Positions 1-5,942 of a DNA stretch of 8,591 nucleotides are shown here, one piece after another. A model generated the notes under the pieces. That model saw only the letters and a program-made list of their open reading frames with translations. It was not told the origin of the DNA and did no database searches. Positions within the stretch are counted from its first letter, which is position 1; each line of letters opens with the position of its first letter. The translations under genes were made by a program, and so were the position numbers. Source of the stretch: Deferribacteres bacterium (GTDB lineage Bacteria > Thermosulfidibacterota > Thermosulfidibacteria > Thermosulfidibacterales > Thermosulfidibacteraceae). The DNA is taken from contig JAADEW010000059.1 of the NCBI GenBank assembly GCA_013153205.1, positions 1-8,591 of the forward strand, given 5' to 3'.

Positions 1-747
1 CCTGCCGTCAAAGTATTCTAAAGTTATGCCGCGCCAGTAGAGGTATTCTTCGGGAAGTTTTCGGACCTTCACCCTCATAACGGTTGTGTCGGTGCTCTGG
101 ATGCGGGAGACCTCTCCTAAAAGGACCTTGTCGCTGAATCCGGAGACGGCTCCTTTTCGTTGTAGGAACGAGAATATGGGCTCCTGTGGCCTTGGAAGTA
201 TCACGAAGATTATCACTGCGAGGGGAAGGGCAGAGAGGGGAACGAGAAGCGAGAAGGAGAGCACCTTCAGCCCGGTTCTTCTGTTCAGGTTTTCGTCGTG
301 GGAAAAGCTGACCACGGTTAGAAAAATGGCGGATATGCTTATGAGGAAAAAGAGGAGCAGAAAGTAGAGGAGGAACCTGATGCTCAGGGTGAAAAAGGCC
401 GCTCCTGCAAAGGAGAAGAGGCACAGAAGGTATATCTGCATGTAGTCCCTGAACCTCTTTTCCTCGAGTAGCTTTATACTGCACAGCAACAGCACCACTT
501 CCATTATTTGCGGTAGGGGGTCCTGGGTGTTGATTTTAACGGCGGCTCCCACCACCGTCAGAAGGGCTATAAGGTTGAGAAGCCTTCTTGGTATGGGATA
601 CCACCTCTTCGCGTCAAGGTATATTCCCGCAAGCCCTGCGGTGGCGGCGGTTGCCGTCACAAACGCGTTTACCACAACATTTGCCGTGGCAATGGTAATG
701 AACACGCACGCATATGTGATGCCGGTTATGATGTTCGTTATTCTCAT
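1..747 (-). CDS. TgpA-like transglutaminase, N-terminal membrane part (partial, runs off left edge)
   Basis: The first 249 codons of a membrane protein whose 3' end lies outside the window; it stays open from the ATG at 747 to base 1. Residues about 1-188 are a block of hydrophobic segments (roughly 4-29, 30-45, 55-72, 79-93, 103-120, 124-148 and 165-186), like the DUF3488/TgpA N-terminal domain. A soluble stretch follows and ends in YWRGITLEYFDGR (residues 237-249), the conserved lead-in to the periplasmic transglutaminase-like domain of TgpA proteins. The catalytic Cys-His-Asp region would lie beyond the edge and is not seen. The start overlaps the DUF58 stop as ATGA, with GGAAAG just upstream, implying translational coupling. 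Family members are inner-membrane, periplasm-facing enzymes usually encoded beside moxR and DUF58 genes; their substrates are mostly unknown. Confidence 0.85.
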   Translation of the reverse strand, partial: MRITNIITGITYACVFITIATANVVVNAFVTATAATAGLAGIYLDAKRWYPIPRRLLNLIALLTVVGAAVKINTQDPLPQIMEVVLLLCSIKLLEEKRFRDYMQIYLLCLFSFAGAAFFTLSIRFLLYFLLLFFLISISAIFLTVVSFSHDENLNRRTGLKVLSFSLLVPLSALPLAVIIFVILPRPQEPIFSFLQRKGAVSGFSDKVLLGEVSRIQSTDTTVMRVKVRKLPEEYLYWRGITLEYFDGR

Positions 748-1634
748 CTTTCCGGATTGAACAGTGCAAGCTCCCTTAAAAGCCGCAGTTTGTGAGCTTT
801 GCCTGTCTCAGGCGGAAAGAGCCTGTCCTTTATCTTCAGCCCGAAGGGGATTTTCCTGCTGTAGGCGCACTGTATCAGGTAGGCGATGCAGGACAGCCTT
901 TCCTCAAGGGGAAGGTTTATCTCGTCAAAGTCAATTAATACCGCTTCCGATGCGTTTCTGGAAAACTCTTTCACCAGAAGCTTTCCCTTTTTGGCAGATG
1001 CCTTCCAGTGTATAAGCTTGAGGGGGTCTGAGGGATGGTATTCCCTTATGTTTACCAGCTCGCCTTCAAGCCCTTTTGCTGTGGGAAGCTGGGAGTCTCC
1101 CGCTTTTTCTGCTTCCTCTGAGATATGCGGGCACTTTATAGGCTGAGGGAACACGAGGAAGTCTCTATCTGTCTTTACGGTGTAGCTTCTCACAAAGAAG
1201 GCGAAGGGAAAGGGCGAGAATATCCTGATTTCCTTTATTCTGTGTCTTCCCCTGCTGGGGGCTGTAAGTTCAAGGACGGCTTCCCGCTTCCCTTTTCCTT
1301 CTATTACCGGAATGCTCTTTCTCTTGCCTTCTACCTCAACTCCCACGGCAAGAGACGGGAGATTCTTTCCGTTTTTCACAGTTACCTTCAGGGGAAAGGC
1401 TTTCTTTGCGTATATCTCCTCCGGAAAGTTCAGGCTGATGCTGAGTTGCGATATGTTCAGCCTTCCGAAAAAGCCGGAAATTCCCATTATTCCGAGCATT
1501 CCGGATACGATTATGTATAGGAGGTTGTTGCCCGTATTTGCCGCAGAGACCCCCAGAAAGATGGTGAGAATAATGTATATCCAGCCCGGTTTCGTTATCT
1601 TTAAACGGGAACGGGAACTTCTTCCAGAATTAAT
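744..1634 (-). CDS. DUF58 domain protein, apparently with an ATT start
   Basis: A 296-residue DUF58 protein, the usual partner of a MoxR ATPase, probably anchored in the inner membrane; biochemical role unknown. In the numbering from the ATT at 1634, residues about 17-58 form the N-terminal membrane hairpin, including the family hallmark NTGNNLLY. A beta-rich section follows, then the signature REYHPSDPLKLIHWKASAK (197-215) and GKLLVKEF. The first ATG in frame is at 1499, after this anchor, so an ATG start would delete half of it. Between the upstream in-frame stop (1659-1661) and 1499 there is no ATG, GTG or TTG. ATT at 1634 has AAAAGGAG 8 nt upstream, and its product matches the usual N-terminal layout of a short basic stretch before the first membrane segment. 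It overlaps the moxR end by 34 nt and the next gene by 4 nt. A rare ATA start at 1598 or a base-call error are alternatives. Family call very sure; start less so. Confidence 0.88.
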   Translation of the reverse strand: MNSGRSSRSRLKITKPGWIYIILTIFLGVSAANTGNNLLYIIVSGMLGIMGISGFFGRLNISQLSISLNFPEEIYAKKAFPLKVTVKNGKNLPSLAVGVEVEGKRKSIPVIEGKGKREAVLELTAPSRGRHRIKEIRIFSPFPFAFFVRSYTVKTDRDFLVFPQPIKCPHISEEAEKAGDSQLPTAKGLEGELVNIREYHPSDPLKLIHWKASAKKGKLLVKEFSRNASEAVLIDFDEINLPLEERLSCIAYLIQCAYSRKIPFGLKIKDRLFPPETGKAHKLRLLRELALFNPER

Positions 1635-2533
1635 TGTGTTAGCTCCTTTTTGCTGGTTTTAAAGGATTCGGTTTTCACTATGAGTCTGTGGGCTATAACG
1701 CTCACCGCAAGCTCCTTTACATCCTCCGGAATGACGAAGTCCCTTCCTTTGAATAGGGCGTTGGTCTTTGCGCATGAAAGAAGCTGAAGGGAGGCTCTTA
1801 TTGATAAGGGTGCTGACACATGGGGATTTTCTTTTACGGCCTCTGCTATGTCTGCAATGTAGCCGTAGATTTTGTCTGACACGAAAATCTCTTCCGCCTC
1901 TTTTTGCAGTTTTAAGACCTGTTCTCTGTCCGTTAGGGGCTCAAGCTCCTTTATTTTCGGGGATTCGTCTCCCCTTTTGAGAATCTCTATAAGCGTGGAT
2001 TTCCGGGGGTATCCTATGCTTATCTTCATGGCGAATCTGTCAAGCTGGGATTCCGGCAGAGGAAATGTTCCGTAAAATTCAAGGGGGTTCTGGGTGGCTA
2101 TAAGAAAAAAGGGCTCTGGAAGGGAGTGGGTCTTTCCGTCAACAGTCACCTGCCTTTCCCCCATGGCTTCTAAAAGGGCGCTCTGGGTCTTGGGCATAGC
2201 TCGGTTTATCTCGTCAACAAGAACCACATTGCTGAAAATGGGTCCCGGTTTGAACTCAAAGTTTCCCTGATGCTGGTTGTAAACGGTTATGCCCGTTATG
2301 TCTGAAGGTAGCATATCGGAGGTGCACTGTATCCTGCTGAAGGAGAGGCTGGTTATCTTTGAAAGCCCTAAAGCCATCAGGGTCTTGCCCACACCCGGAA
2401 GGTCTTCTATCAGGAGGTGCCCCTTTGAGAAAAAGCATATGAGGGCTTCTTTCGTCGCTTTCTCCTTGCCCTGCAGAATCTTTTTCAGGGCTGTGAATAT
2501 GGAGGCGGCGATGGGATGTTTTATCTCTTCCAT
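1601..2533 (-). CDS. MoxR-family AAA+ ATPase
   Basis: A 310-residue cytoplasmic ATPase of the MoxR family, thought to act as a chaperone that remodels or activates partner proteins, classically with DUF58/VWA-type partners. Walker A is DLPGVGKT (residues 44-51), Walker B is VVLVDEINRA (103-112), sensor 1 is ATQNP (146-150), followed by LPESQLDRF (159-167), where the arginine is a conserved family residue. The C-terminal lid carries PLSIRASLQL (242-251), the counterpart of the usual GxSPRA sensor 2 motif, with Ile where Pro is typical. Length is normal and all motifs are intact, so the protein should be active. It starts 3 nt after the DUF59 stop with an AGGGA-type ribosome site, and its 3' end overlaps the DUF58 gene. 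The client protein cannot be told from sequence; the DUF58 and transglutaminase neighbours are the obvious candidates. Confidence 0.95.
   Translation of the reverse strand: MEEIKHPIAASIFTALKKILQGKEKATKEALICFFSKGHLLIEDLPGVGKTLMALGLSKITSLSFSRIQCTSDMLPSDITGITVYNQHQGNFEFKPGPIFSNVVLVDEINRAMPKTQSALLEAMGERQVTVDGKTHSLPEPFFLIATQNPLEFYGTFPLPESQLDRFAMKISIGYPRKSTLIEILKRGDESPKIKELEPLTDREQVLKLQKEAEEIFVSDKIYGYIADIAEAVKENPHVSAPLSIRASLQLLSCAKTNALFKGRDFVIPEDVKELAVSVIAHRLIVKTESFKTSKKELTQLILEEVPVPV
1643..1650 (-). promoter_or_regulatory. Ribosome-binding site for the ATT start of the DUF58 gene
   Basis: On the minus strand AAAAGGAG lies inside the moxR coding sequence and is followed by CTAACACA (8 nt) and then ATT at 1634-1632. 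This is ideal Shine-Dalgarno spacing, and it decides the start, since no standard start codon is available upstream of the membrane anchor. The same bases encode Lys-Glu in MoxR, so a chance match is possible. Confidence 0.5.
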
Positions 2534-2536
2534 CTG

Positions 2537-2815
2537 CTATTCCCTGAACTCAACGCTCTTTATTCCGGGGTATGCCAGAAAAGCCTTTGAAAGTTCGTCC
2601 GTTATCCGTTTCTGGACAATCCACGCTATAGGTGCGCAGGCAGGGCACGAAGGGGTTCTTGCCCTGAAGTCTATGTAGATTATGAGCTTTTCTTCCTCCT
2701 CCACATAATCTATGGCTTTTATCAGGTTGAGCTCGTAAACGCTCAGATTCGTTTCGGGGTCGGAAACGCTTTTCAGTATCTCAACGACCTCTTCTTTCGC
2801 CGGAATCTTTTTCAT
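2537..2815 (-). CDS. MIP18/DUF59-family protein (Fe-S cluster assembly related)
   Basis: A 92-residue protein of the DUF59/MIP18 fold (relatives: SufT, PaaD, and the N-terminal domain of some ApbC/Mrp proteins). It has the standard lay-out: an N-terminal helix (EEVVEILKSVSDPET, about residues 8-22), a beta section with LIKAIDYVEEEEKLIIYIDF, and a cysteine motif TPSCPACAPI in the place where family members carry T-x-x-x-CP. Two cysteines in CPAC could bind a metal or a cluster. Relatives help mature or deliver Fe-S clusters; that role here is inference. Start codon and upstream stop form an ATGA overlap with the flavoprotein gene, and there is no strong ribosome site of its own, so translation is probably coupled. 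Its second residue block is acidic and lysine-rich as in thermophile proteins. The family call is firm; the specific partner protein is unknown. Confidence 0.85.
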   Translation of the reverse strand: MKKIPAKEEVVEILKSVSDPETNLSVYELNLIKAIDYVEEEEKLIIYIDFRARTPSCPACAPIAWIVQKRITDELSKAFLAYPGIKSVEFRE

Positions 2816-3630
2816 CTGTATCGCTTGAGCCTTTCTTTAATCTCGTTTCTCAGCTTCATGTATCTCGGTCCCGAGGGAAGGACATTCTTTTCAAAGTGCT
2901 CTTTTATGTTTTCAGGGGTCCACCTGTGGTTTTCGGGGTCTTCAAACTTCACACTGAGCTTGCCGTCTTCAATAATTATATGCCCCTTTATGTTGCATAT
3001 GGGACACCTCACTTCAAGCTCGTCTATCTCCATCAGGTTGTTGTGGCACACGGGACATGTCCCCTCTTTCCCCCGGTATTTTACGGCACCTGCCGCTATG
3101 AGCTTCCCGGTTTTGTGGCACCTTTCAAGCACCTCTTCGTTAAAGAGTATCTCTCCGGGACCCTGACACCTTACCATAATCTGGTCAACTATTCTGTAGC
3201 CCAGAGAGAGCAGGAATATGGAGACCATTGGCATGGTGAGCCCTTCCCAGTCCTTTACCCCGTAAGGGACGATAGCCATTGCCGGCTTTCCGTAAAATGG
3301 GCGATTCTGTGCAAAGAGATAGCCCATTGACCTGTCAAGAAGCATCTTTAGATACCCTGCCGCCCCCAGAATGTAGTCGGGAACTCCTAATATCAGGGCA
3401 TCCGCTTCAAGCATCTTTTCGTAAACCCGATTGCAGTCGTCTTTTATGTGGCACTTCTCTTTCTTGAAGGCGCATCTCATACATCCGATGCAGGGCTTTA
3501 TCTCGTAGTCGGTTAGCCTTATGATTTCCGTCTCTGCTCCCGCCTCTTCTGCACCCATAAGGGCTTCCCTTACGGCTATTTCGGAGTTGCCGAGCCTTCT
3601 TGCGCTCACCACCATTCCTAGTATCTTCAT
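2812..3630 (-). CDS. Flavodoxin-fold NAD(P)H-dependent FMN reductase with C-terminal zinc ribbon
   Basis: A 272-residue cytoplasmic protein. Residues 1-185 are an NADPH-dependent FMN-reductase/flavodoxin-like domain: KILGMVVSARRLGNSE (2-17) is the phosphate-binding strand-loop for FMN, and LILGVPDYILGAAGYLKMLLDR (79-100) is the second flavin-loop region, with Asp-Tyr where many relatives have Pro-Val-Tyr. A cysteine group PCIGCMRCAF (C47, C50, C53) with C60 and C66 is shared with the iron-sulfur-flavoprotein-like branch of this family and may hold a 4Fe-4S cluster; that is inference. The C-terminal 85 residues add a CPVC (192-195) / CPIC (209-212) pair, a rubredoxin-like zinc ribbon, then a basic helical tail. 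It is the first gene of the minus-strand operon, with an AGGGG-type ribosome site before its ATG. The electron donor and acceptor are unknown. Confidence 0.85.
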   Translation of the reverse strand: MKILGMVVSARRLGNSEIAVREALMGAEEAGAETEIIRLTDYEIKPCIGCMRCAFKKEKCHIKDDCNRVYEKMLEADALILGVPDYILGAAGYLKMLLDRSMGYLFAQNRPFYGKPAMAIVPYGVKDWEGLTMPMVSIFLLSLGYRIVDQIMVRCQGPGEILFNEEVLERCHKTGKLIAAGAVKYRGKEGTCPVCHNNLMEIDELEVRCPICNIKGHIIIEDGKLSVKFEDPENHRWTPENIKEHFEKNVLPSGPRYMKLRNEIKERLKRYR

Positions 3631-3657
3631 GAAGCCACCCCTTCATCACTTTTCTTT

Positions 3658-3685
3658 TTGCTCTTTACTAAGGTGGGGTTATAGC
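3658..3685 (+). promoter_or_regulatory. Possible promoter of the AI-2E-family gene (divergent region 3631-3699)
   Basis: TTGCTC (3658-3663) and TATAGC (3680-3685) are 16 nt apart and resemble a sigma-70 promoter. The transcript would start around 3692-3696, leaving almost no leader before the ATG at 3700; no Shine-Dalgarno sequence is seen between them. On the minus strand TATAAC (3683-3678) overlaps the same bases and could serve the flavoprotein operon. Prediction by eye only. Confidence 0.35.
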
Positions 3686-3699
3686 ATAAGTAATAACCC

Positions 3700-4758
3700 A
3701 TGGAAAAGAGACATCTGTTTACCTTTTCCTTTCTCATTTTTGTGGTTGCCATTTTGTCCACGGTTATCTACATACTTTCTCCCTTTATAAAACCGATACT
3801 ATGGGCGATTATATTTACCATAATTACCTATCCCCTCTTTGAGGTTGTCAACAGGAGGATAAAAAACAAGACGGTGGTTACCCTCTTTTTGATATTCCTC
3901 GTGCTTTTTGCCTTCATCTTTCCCATCACCATCATAGGTATTATCAGCTTGAAAGAGCTCGTGGAGCTTTCCCGGAGCCTTATTGCAAGCTACAGAAATC
4001 TTTCCGTGGCTCAGATAGAGGCAAAGCTTTTGAGCCTGCCCCTTGTTAAAAAGCTTTTTGTGCACCTTCCCCTTGAGGGCTTTAAGTCCAAGGAGATTGT
4101 CAACTTCGTAATCACCAATGTCAAAGCCATAGCCAACTTTTCTGCCTCCCAGCTCAAGGCGCTGATACTCACCACGAGCACCACCGTGGTGAAGCTTGTG
4201 ATTTTTATCTTCACCTACTTCTTCCTTCTCAAGGACGCAAAGCTTTTCGGCGATTACCTGAAGAAGCTTCTGCCCTTTGAGGAGAAGGATAAAGAAGACA
4301 TATTGAACAACATATACCTCACCACCATAAGCGTGGTTTACGGGACCTTGGGAACGGCTCTGGTTCAGGGGAGCATCGGTCTGATTCTCTACTACATCTT
4401 CGGGATACCCTATCCCTTTGTCTGGGGCTTTGCCACGGCTTACGCCTCTTTTATACCGCCCCTTGGCGCTAGTATGGTCTGGTTCCCTCTGTCCCTTTAC
4501 CTGTTCTTCAAGGTGAGCGTGGTGAAGGGGATACTCCTTGCCGTGCTGTCCCTCGTTCTCATCTCCTCCATGGACAACATCGTCAAGCCCCTCATTATGA
4601 AAAACAGGGTCAATACCCCTTACATCGTTCTCTTTTTTGCCATATTCGGGGGCCTCATTAAGTTTGGCTTTATAGGAATGTTTCTCGGACCCATTCTTTT
4701 CAACCTTCTCTTTGCCCTGTTCAAAATTTATGAAGAAAAATTCCTTGAGGACGCTTGA
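3700..4758 (+). CDS. AI-2E transporter family (PerM/YdgG-like) membrane protein
   Basis: A 352-residue inner-membrane protein of the AI-2E exporter/UPF0118 family. Hydrophobic segments lie at about 8-28, 32-50, 58-85, 163-177, 210-236, 238-265, 273-290 and 306-342, with a soluble section at about 86-160 as usual. Family landmarks are FFLLKDAKLF (174-183), PYPFVWGFATAYASFIPPLGA (237-257) and DNIVKPLIM (292-300). Length is typical. Family members are variously described as autoinducer-2 exporters, sodium/proton antiporters or permeases of unknown substrate, so the transported molecule should not be assumed. The ATG at 3700 is the first possible start, since an in-frame TAA lies 3 nt upstream; no ribosome site precedes it, which fits a leaderless or near-leaderless mRNA. 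It is followed 66 nt later by rpsU, probably with a separate promoter. Confidence 0.9.
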   Translation: MEKRHLFTFSFLIFVVAILSTVIYILSPFIKPILWAIIFTIITYPLFEVVNRRIKNKTVVTLFLIFLVLFAFIFPITIIGIISLKELVELSRSLIASYRNLSVAQIEAKLLSLPLVKKLFVHLPLEGFKSKEIVNFVITNVKAIANFSASQLKALILTTSTTVVKLVIFIFTYFFLLKDAKLFGDYLKKLLPFEEKDKEDILNNIYLTTISVVYGTLGTALVQGSIGLILYYIFGIPYPFVWGFATAYASFIPPLGASMVWFPLSLYLFFKVSVVKGILLAVLSLVLISSMDNIVKPLIMKNRVNTPYIVLFFAIFGGLIKFGFIGMFLGPILFNLLFALFKIYEEKFLEDA

Positions 4759-4769
4759 CTTAGTATAAA
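4741..4769 (+). promoter_or_regulatory. Possible rpsU promoter
   Basis: TTCCTT (4741-4746) and TATAAA (4764-4769) are separated by 17 nt. The -35 box lies within the last codons of the preceding gene, and the predicted start near 4776 gives a leader of about 50 nt. The -10 box is good and the -35 box weak. A separate TTGACT at 4755-4760 has no matching -10 box 16-18 nt downstream. Confidence 0.35.
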
Positions 4770-4773
4770 AAAT

Positions 4774-4789
4774 CCTTAAAGCTTTGAGG
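4774..4789 (+). repeat. Near-perfect palindrome in the rpsU leader
   Basis: CCTTAAAGCTTTGAGG is symmetric except for one T/G position, which is still a U-G pair in RNA. It could fold as a 6-bp stem with an AGCT loop, or be a DNA operator; it lies at the predicted transcription start. No T-run follows, so it is not a terminator. It could be chance in AT-rich sequence. Confidence 0.4.
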
Positions 4790-4805
4790 CGAAAATTTAA
4801 ACAGA

Positions 4806-4814
4806 AAGGAGGGG
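4806..4814 (+). promoter_or_regulatory. Strong Shine-Dalgarno site of rpsU, deciding the GTG start
   Basis: AAGGAGGGG is an extended match to the 16S rRNA tail. Ten nucleotides separate it from GTG at 4825. The ATG at 4815 directly abuts it and opens only a five-codon frame (MAVSG), too close for normal use, while a second in-frame GTG at 4834 is 19 nt away. Confidence 0.75.
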
Positions 4815-4824
4815 ATGGCTGTAA

Positions 4825-5043
4825 GTGGGTAGAGTGGTTAACGCGGCAGTTGTGGTGGATGGCGATATTGATGCGGCTTTGAAAAAGCTGAGGAAGAAGA
4901 TTGAAAAGGAAGGGCTCGTCAAGGAGATTAAGCGGGCTATGTATTACGAAAAGCCCACCCAGAGAAGGAGAAAGAAGCTCCTGAAGGCGAGGAAGAAGCT
5001 GAGAAAACTTCAGGAAAAGATGAGAAGAATGGACATGTATTGA
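4825..5043 (+). CDS. rpsU: 30S ribosomal protein S21
   Basis: A 72-residue, very basic protein of the bS21 family, which sits on the 30S platform next to the anti-Shine-Dalgarno end of 16S rRNA and helps initiation. The N-terminal strand (VVNAAVVVDGDIDAALKKLRKK) matches the family pattern of a short beta strand followed by the hallmark of an acidic residue and ALRRF-like helix, here DAALKKLRKK (residues 18-27). REYYEKP-like MYYEKPTQRRRKK (residues 39-51) is the strongest family motif, and the tail is a Lys/Arg helix. The length is standard. It starts with GTG behind a strong ribosome site and is followed directly by an intrinsic terminator. Bacterial rpsU is often next to dnaG or yqeY/gatB-like genes; here it stands alone between a membrane protein and a convergent secreted protein gene. 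Confidence 0.92.
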   Translation: MGRVVNAAVVVDGDIDAALKKLRKKIEKEGLVKEIKRAMYYEKPTQRRRKKLLKARKKLRKLQEKMRRMDMY

Positions 5044-5054
5044 TGTCTGCTATG

Positions 5055-5083
5055 TGGGGCGGTCTCTGCCGCCCCATTTCTTT
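5055..5083 (+). terminator. Intrinsic terminator of rpsU
   Basis: TGGGGCGG (5055-5062) pairs perfectly with CCGCCCCA (5069-5076) around the loop TCTCTG, giving an 8-bp GC-rich stem followed by TTTCTTT (5077-5083). It begins 12 nt after the rpsU stop. Its T-run reaches the last codon of the convergent gene. On the opposite strand no T-run follows the stem, so it should end only plus-strand transcripts. Confidence 0.85.
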
Positions 5084-5855
5084 AAGGTATTATCATGTGG
5101 TATCCCTTTTCTTTCGGACAGAAGAGCACCATGTAGCCTAAAGGTGAGTCTATCTCCTTGTATTTGTACATGGCATACCAGTTGCCGTCCTCGTCAATCA
5201 TGTAGCATCCCAGCAAATATCCGGGCGGGCAGGGGGCGTATTGCCCGGTCGTCACTATGTCGTCTCCCGTAAGCATCACCGGTGGTGCGCTGGCGGCAAC
5301 GGATATGAATTGGGGGGAGCCTTCAAACTCGTAGCACAGCTTGAGCTCACCCTTTTCAAGCAGTTTGTATGAATAGACATTGGGGTAGAAGTTTGCGTTC
5401 AGGTCCGAATTGCTCACTGAGGGAATGCACACGGGTTGAGGGGCATCCGGCACTGGCAGAACATTCACCACGTCAAAGTAAAGGTTGAGGTTGAACCACC
5501 TGGGTTTGAGCACCACTTTGTAGGTCTTTCCCAGATAGACCAGAGCAGGTATCACCACCGTTCCGTTGTCCGCGTCGTAATAAGGCAGAAGGCTTTTGTC
5601 GGAAAACTGCTCCGGAGATATGTCCGTTGCGTTTAGTGATATCAGCACCAGCCCAACCCTGTCGTTTTCCTCAAGCTCCAACCCCAAATAGGCGAAATAA
5701 CACGCATCCGGGCTTACATATACGCACGGTAGCTTGAGGATGTTTAACATTGGGAAAAAGCTGGCGGGGTAAAAGCACTGCTGCTGCGCCTTCAATGAGC
5801 TTGCTGAAAAAATGCAGAAGCCAAGAGACAGTGCAAGCGCTAAAACCTTCCTCAT
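5082..5855 (-). CDS. Secreted protein of unknown function with eight cysteines
   Basis: A 257-residue protein I do not recognise. Residues 1-23 are a signal peptide: MRK, a hydrophobic core to about residue 18, then SSLKA before QQQ, with signal peptidase I cleavage likely after A23. C14 lies in the core but lacks a lipobox, so it is not an obvious lipoprotein. The mature part has eight cysteines (27, 44, 52, 143, 174, 209, 217, 246), an even number suited to disulfides, and many Tyr, Val and Pro residues as in beta-rich extracellular folds. PYYDADNGTVVIPALVYLGKTY (91-112) resembles a beta-hairpin pattern found in many secreted bacterial proteins (Y-D-x-x-T/N-G-x-x-x-I-P-x-x). An upstream ATG at 5891 was rejected because a near-consensus promoter would start transcription downstream of it, whereas the ATG at 5855 has GAGGGAGGGG 5 nt before it. 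It lies downstream of waaF but likely has its own promoter. Likely periplasmic or surface-exposed. Confidence 0.8.
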   Translation of the reverse strand: MRKVLALALSLGFCIFSASSLKAQQQCFYPASFFPMLNILKLPCVYVSPDACYFAYLGLELEENDRVGLVLISLNATDISPEQFSDKSLLPYYDADNGTVVIPALVYLGKTYKVVLKPRWFNLNLYFDVVNVLPVPDAPQPVCIPSVSNSDLNANFYPNVYSYKLLEKGELKLCYEFEGSPQFISVAASAPPVMLTGDDIVTTGQYAPCPPGYLLGCYMIDEDGNWYAMYKYKEIDSPLGYMVLFCPKEKGYHMIIP

Positions 5856-5860
5856 AACTT

Positions 5861-5870
5861 CCCCTCCCTC
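5861..5870 (-). promoter_or_regulatory. Shine-Dalgarno site of the secreted-protein gene
   Basis: On the minus strand GAGGGAGGGG is followed by AAGTT and the ATG at 5855. This sets the start of the signal peptide and argues against the in-frame ATG at 5891, which has no such site. Confidence 0.75.
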
Positions 5871-5889
5871 TAAAATATAATGTGGTTTC

Positions 5890-5918
5890 ACTATATACCA
5901 TCAGCTTTCAAAGGTCAA
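5890..5918 (-). promoter_or_regulatory. Sigma-70-type promoter of the secreted-protein gene
   Basis: On the minus strand TTGACC (5918-5913) and TATAGT (5895-5890) are exactly 17 nt apart, each one or two bases from consensus. Transcription would begin around 5883, giving a leader of about 28 nt that contains the strong ribosome site. This is the best promoter match in the window and lies in the 87-nt gap after waaF. Confidence 0.7.
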
Positions 5919-5942
5919 ATGTTTCGAGTGTTGAAAATATTT

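Noticed and set aside
8..484. 158-residue open frame on the minus strand at the left edge
   Set aside because: It is another frame of the same strand as the TgpA-like gene, which has the membrane segments and the YWRGI motif.
1125..1520. 131-residue open frame on the plus strand opposite the DUF58 gene
   Set aside because: It is antisense to a well-supported DUF58 gene and resembles no family; composition is what the complementary strand of this gene would give.
5856..5891. Earlier ATG (5891) for the secreted protein
   Set aside because: It adds 12 residues before the signal peptide, lacks a ribosome site, and lies upstream of the predicted transcription start.
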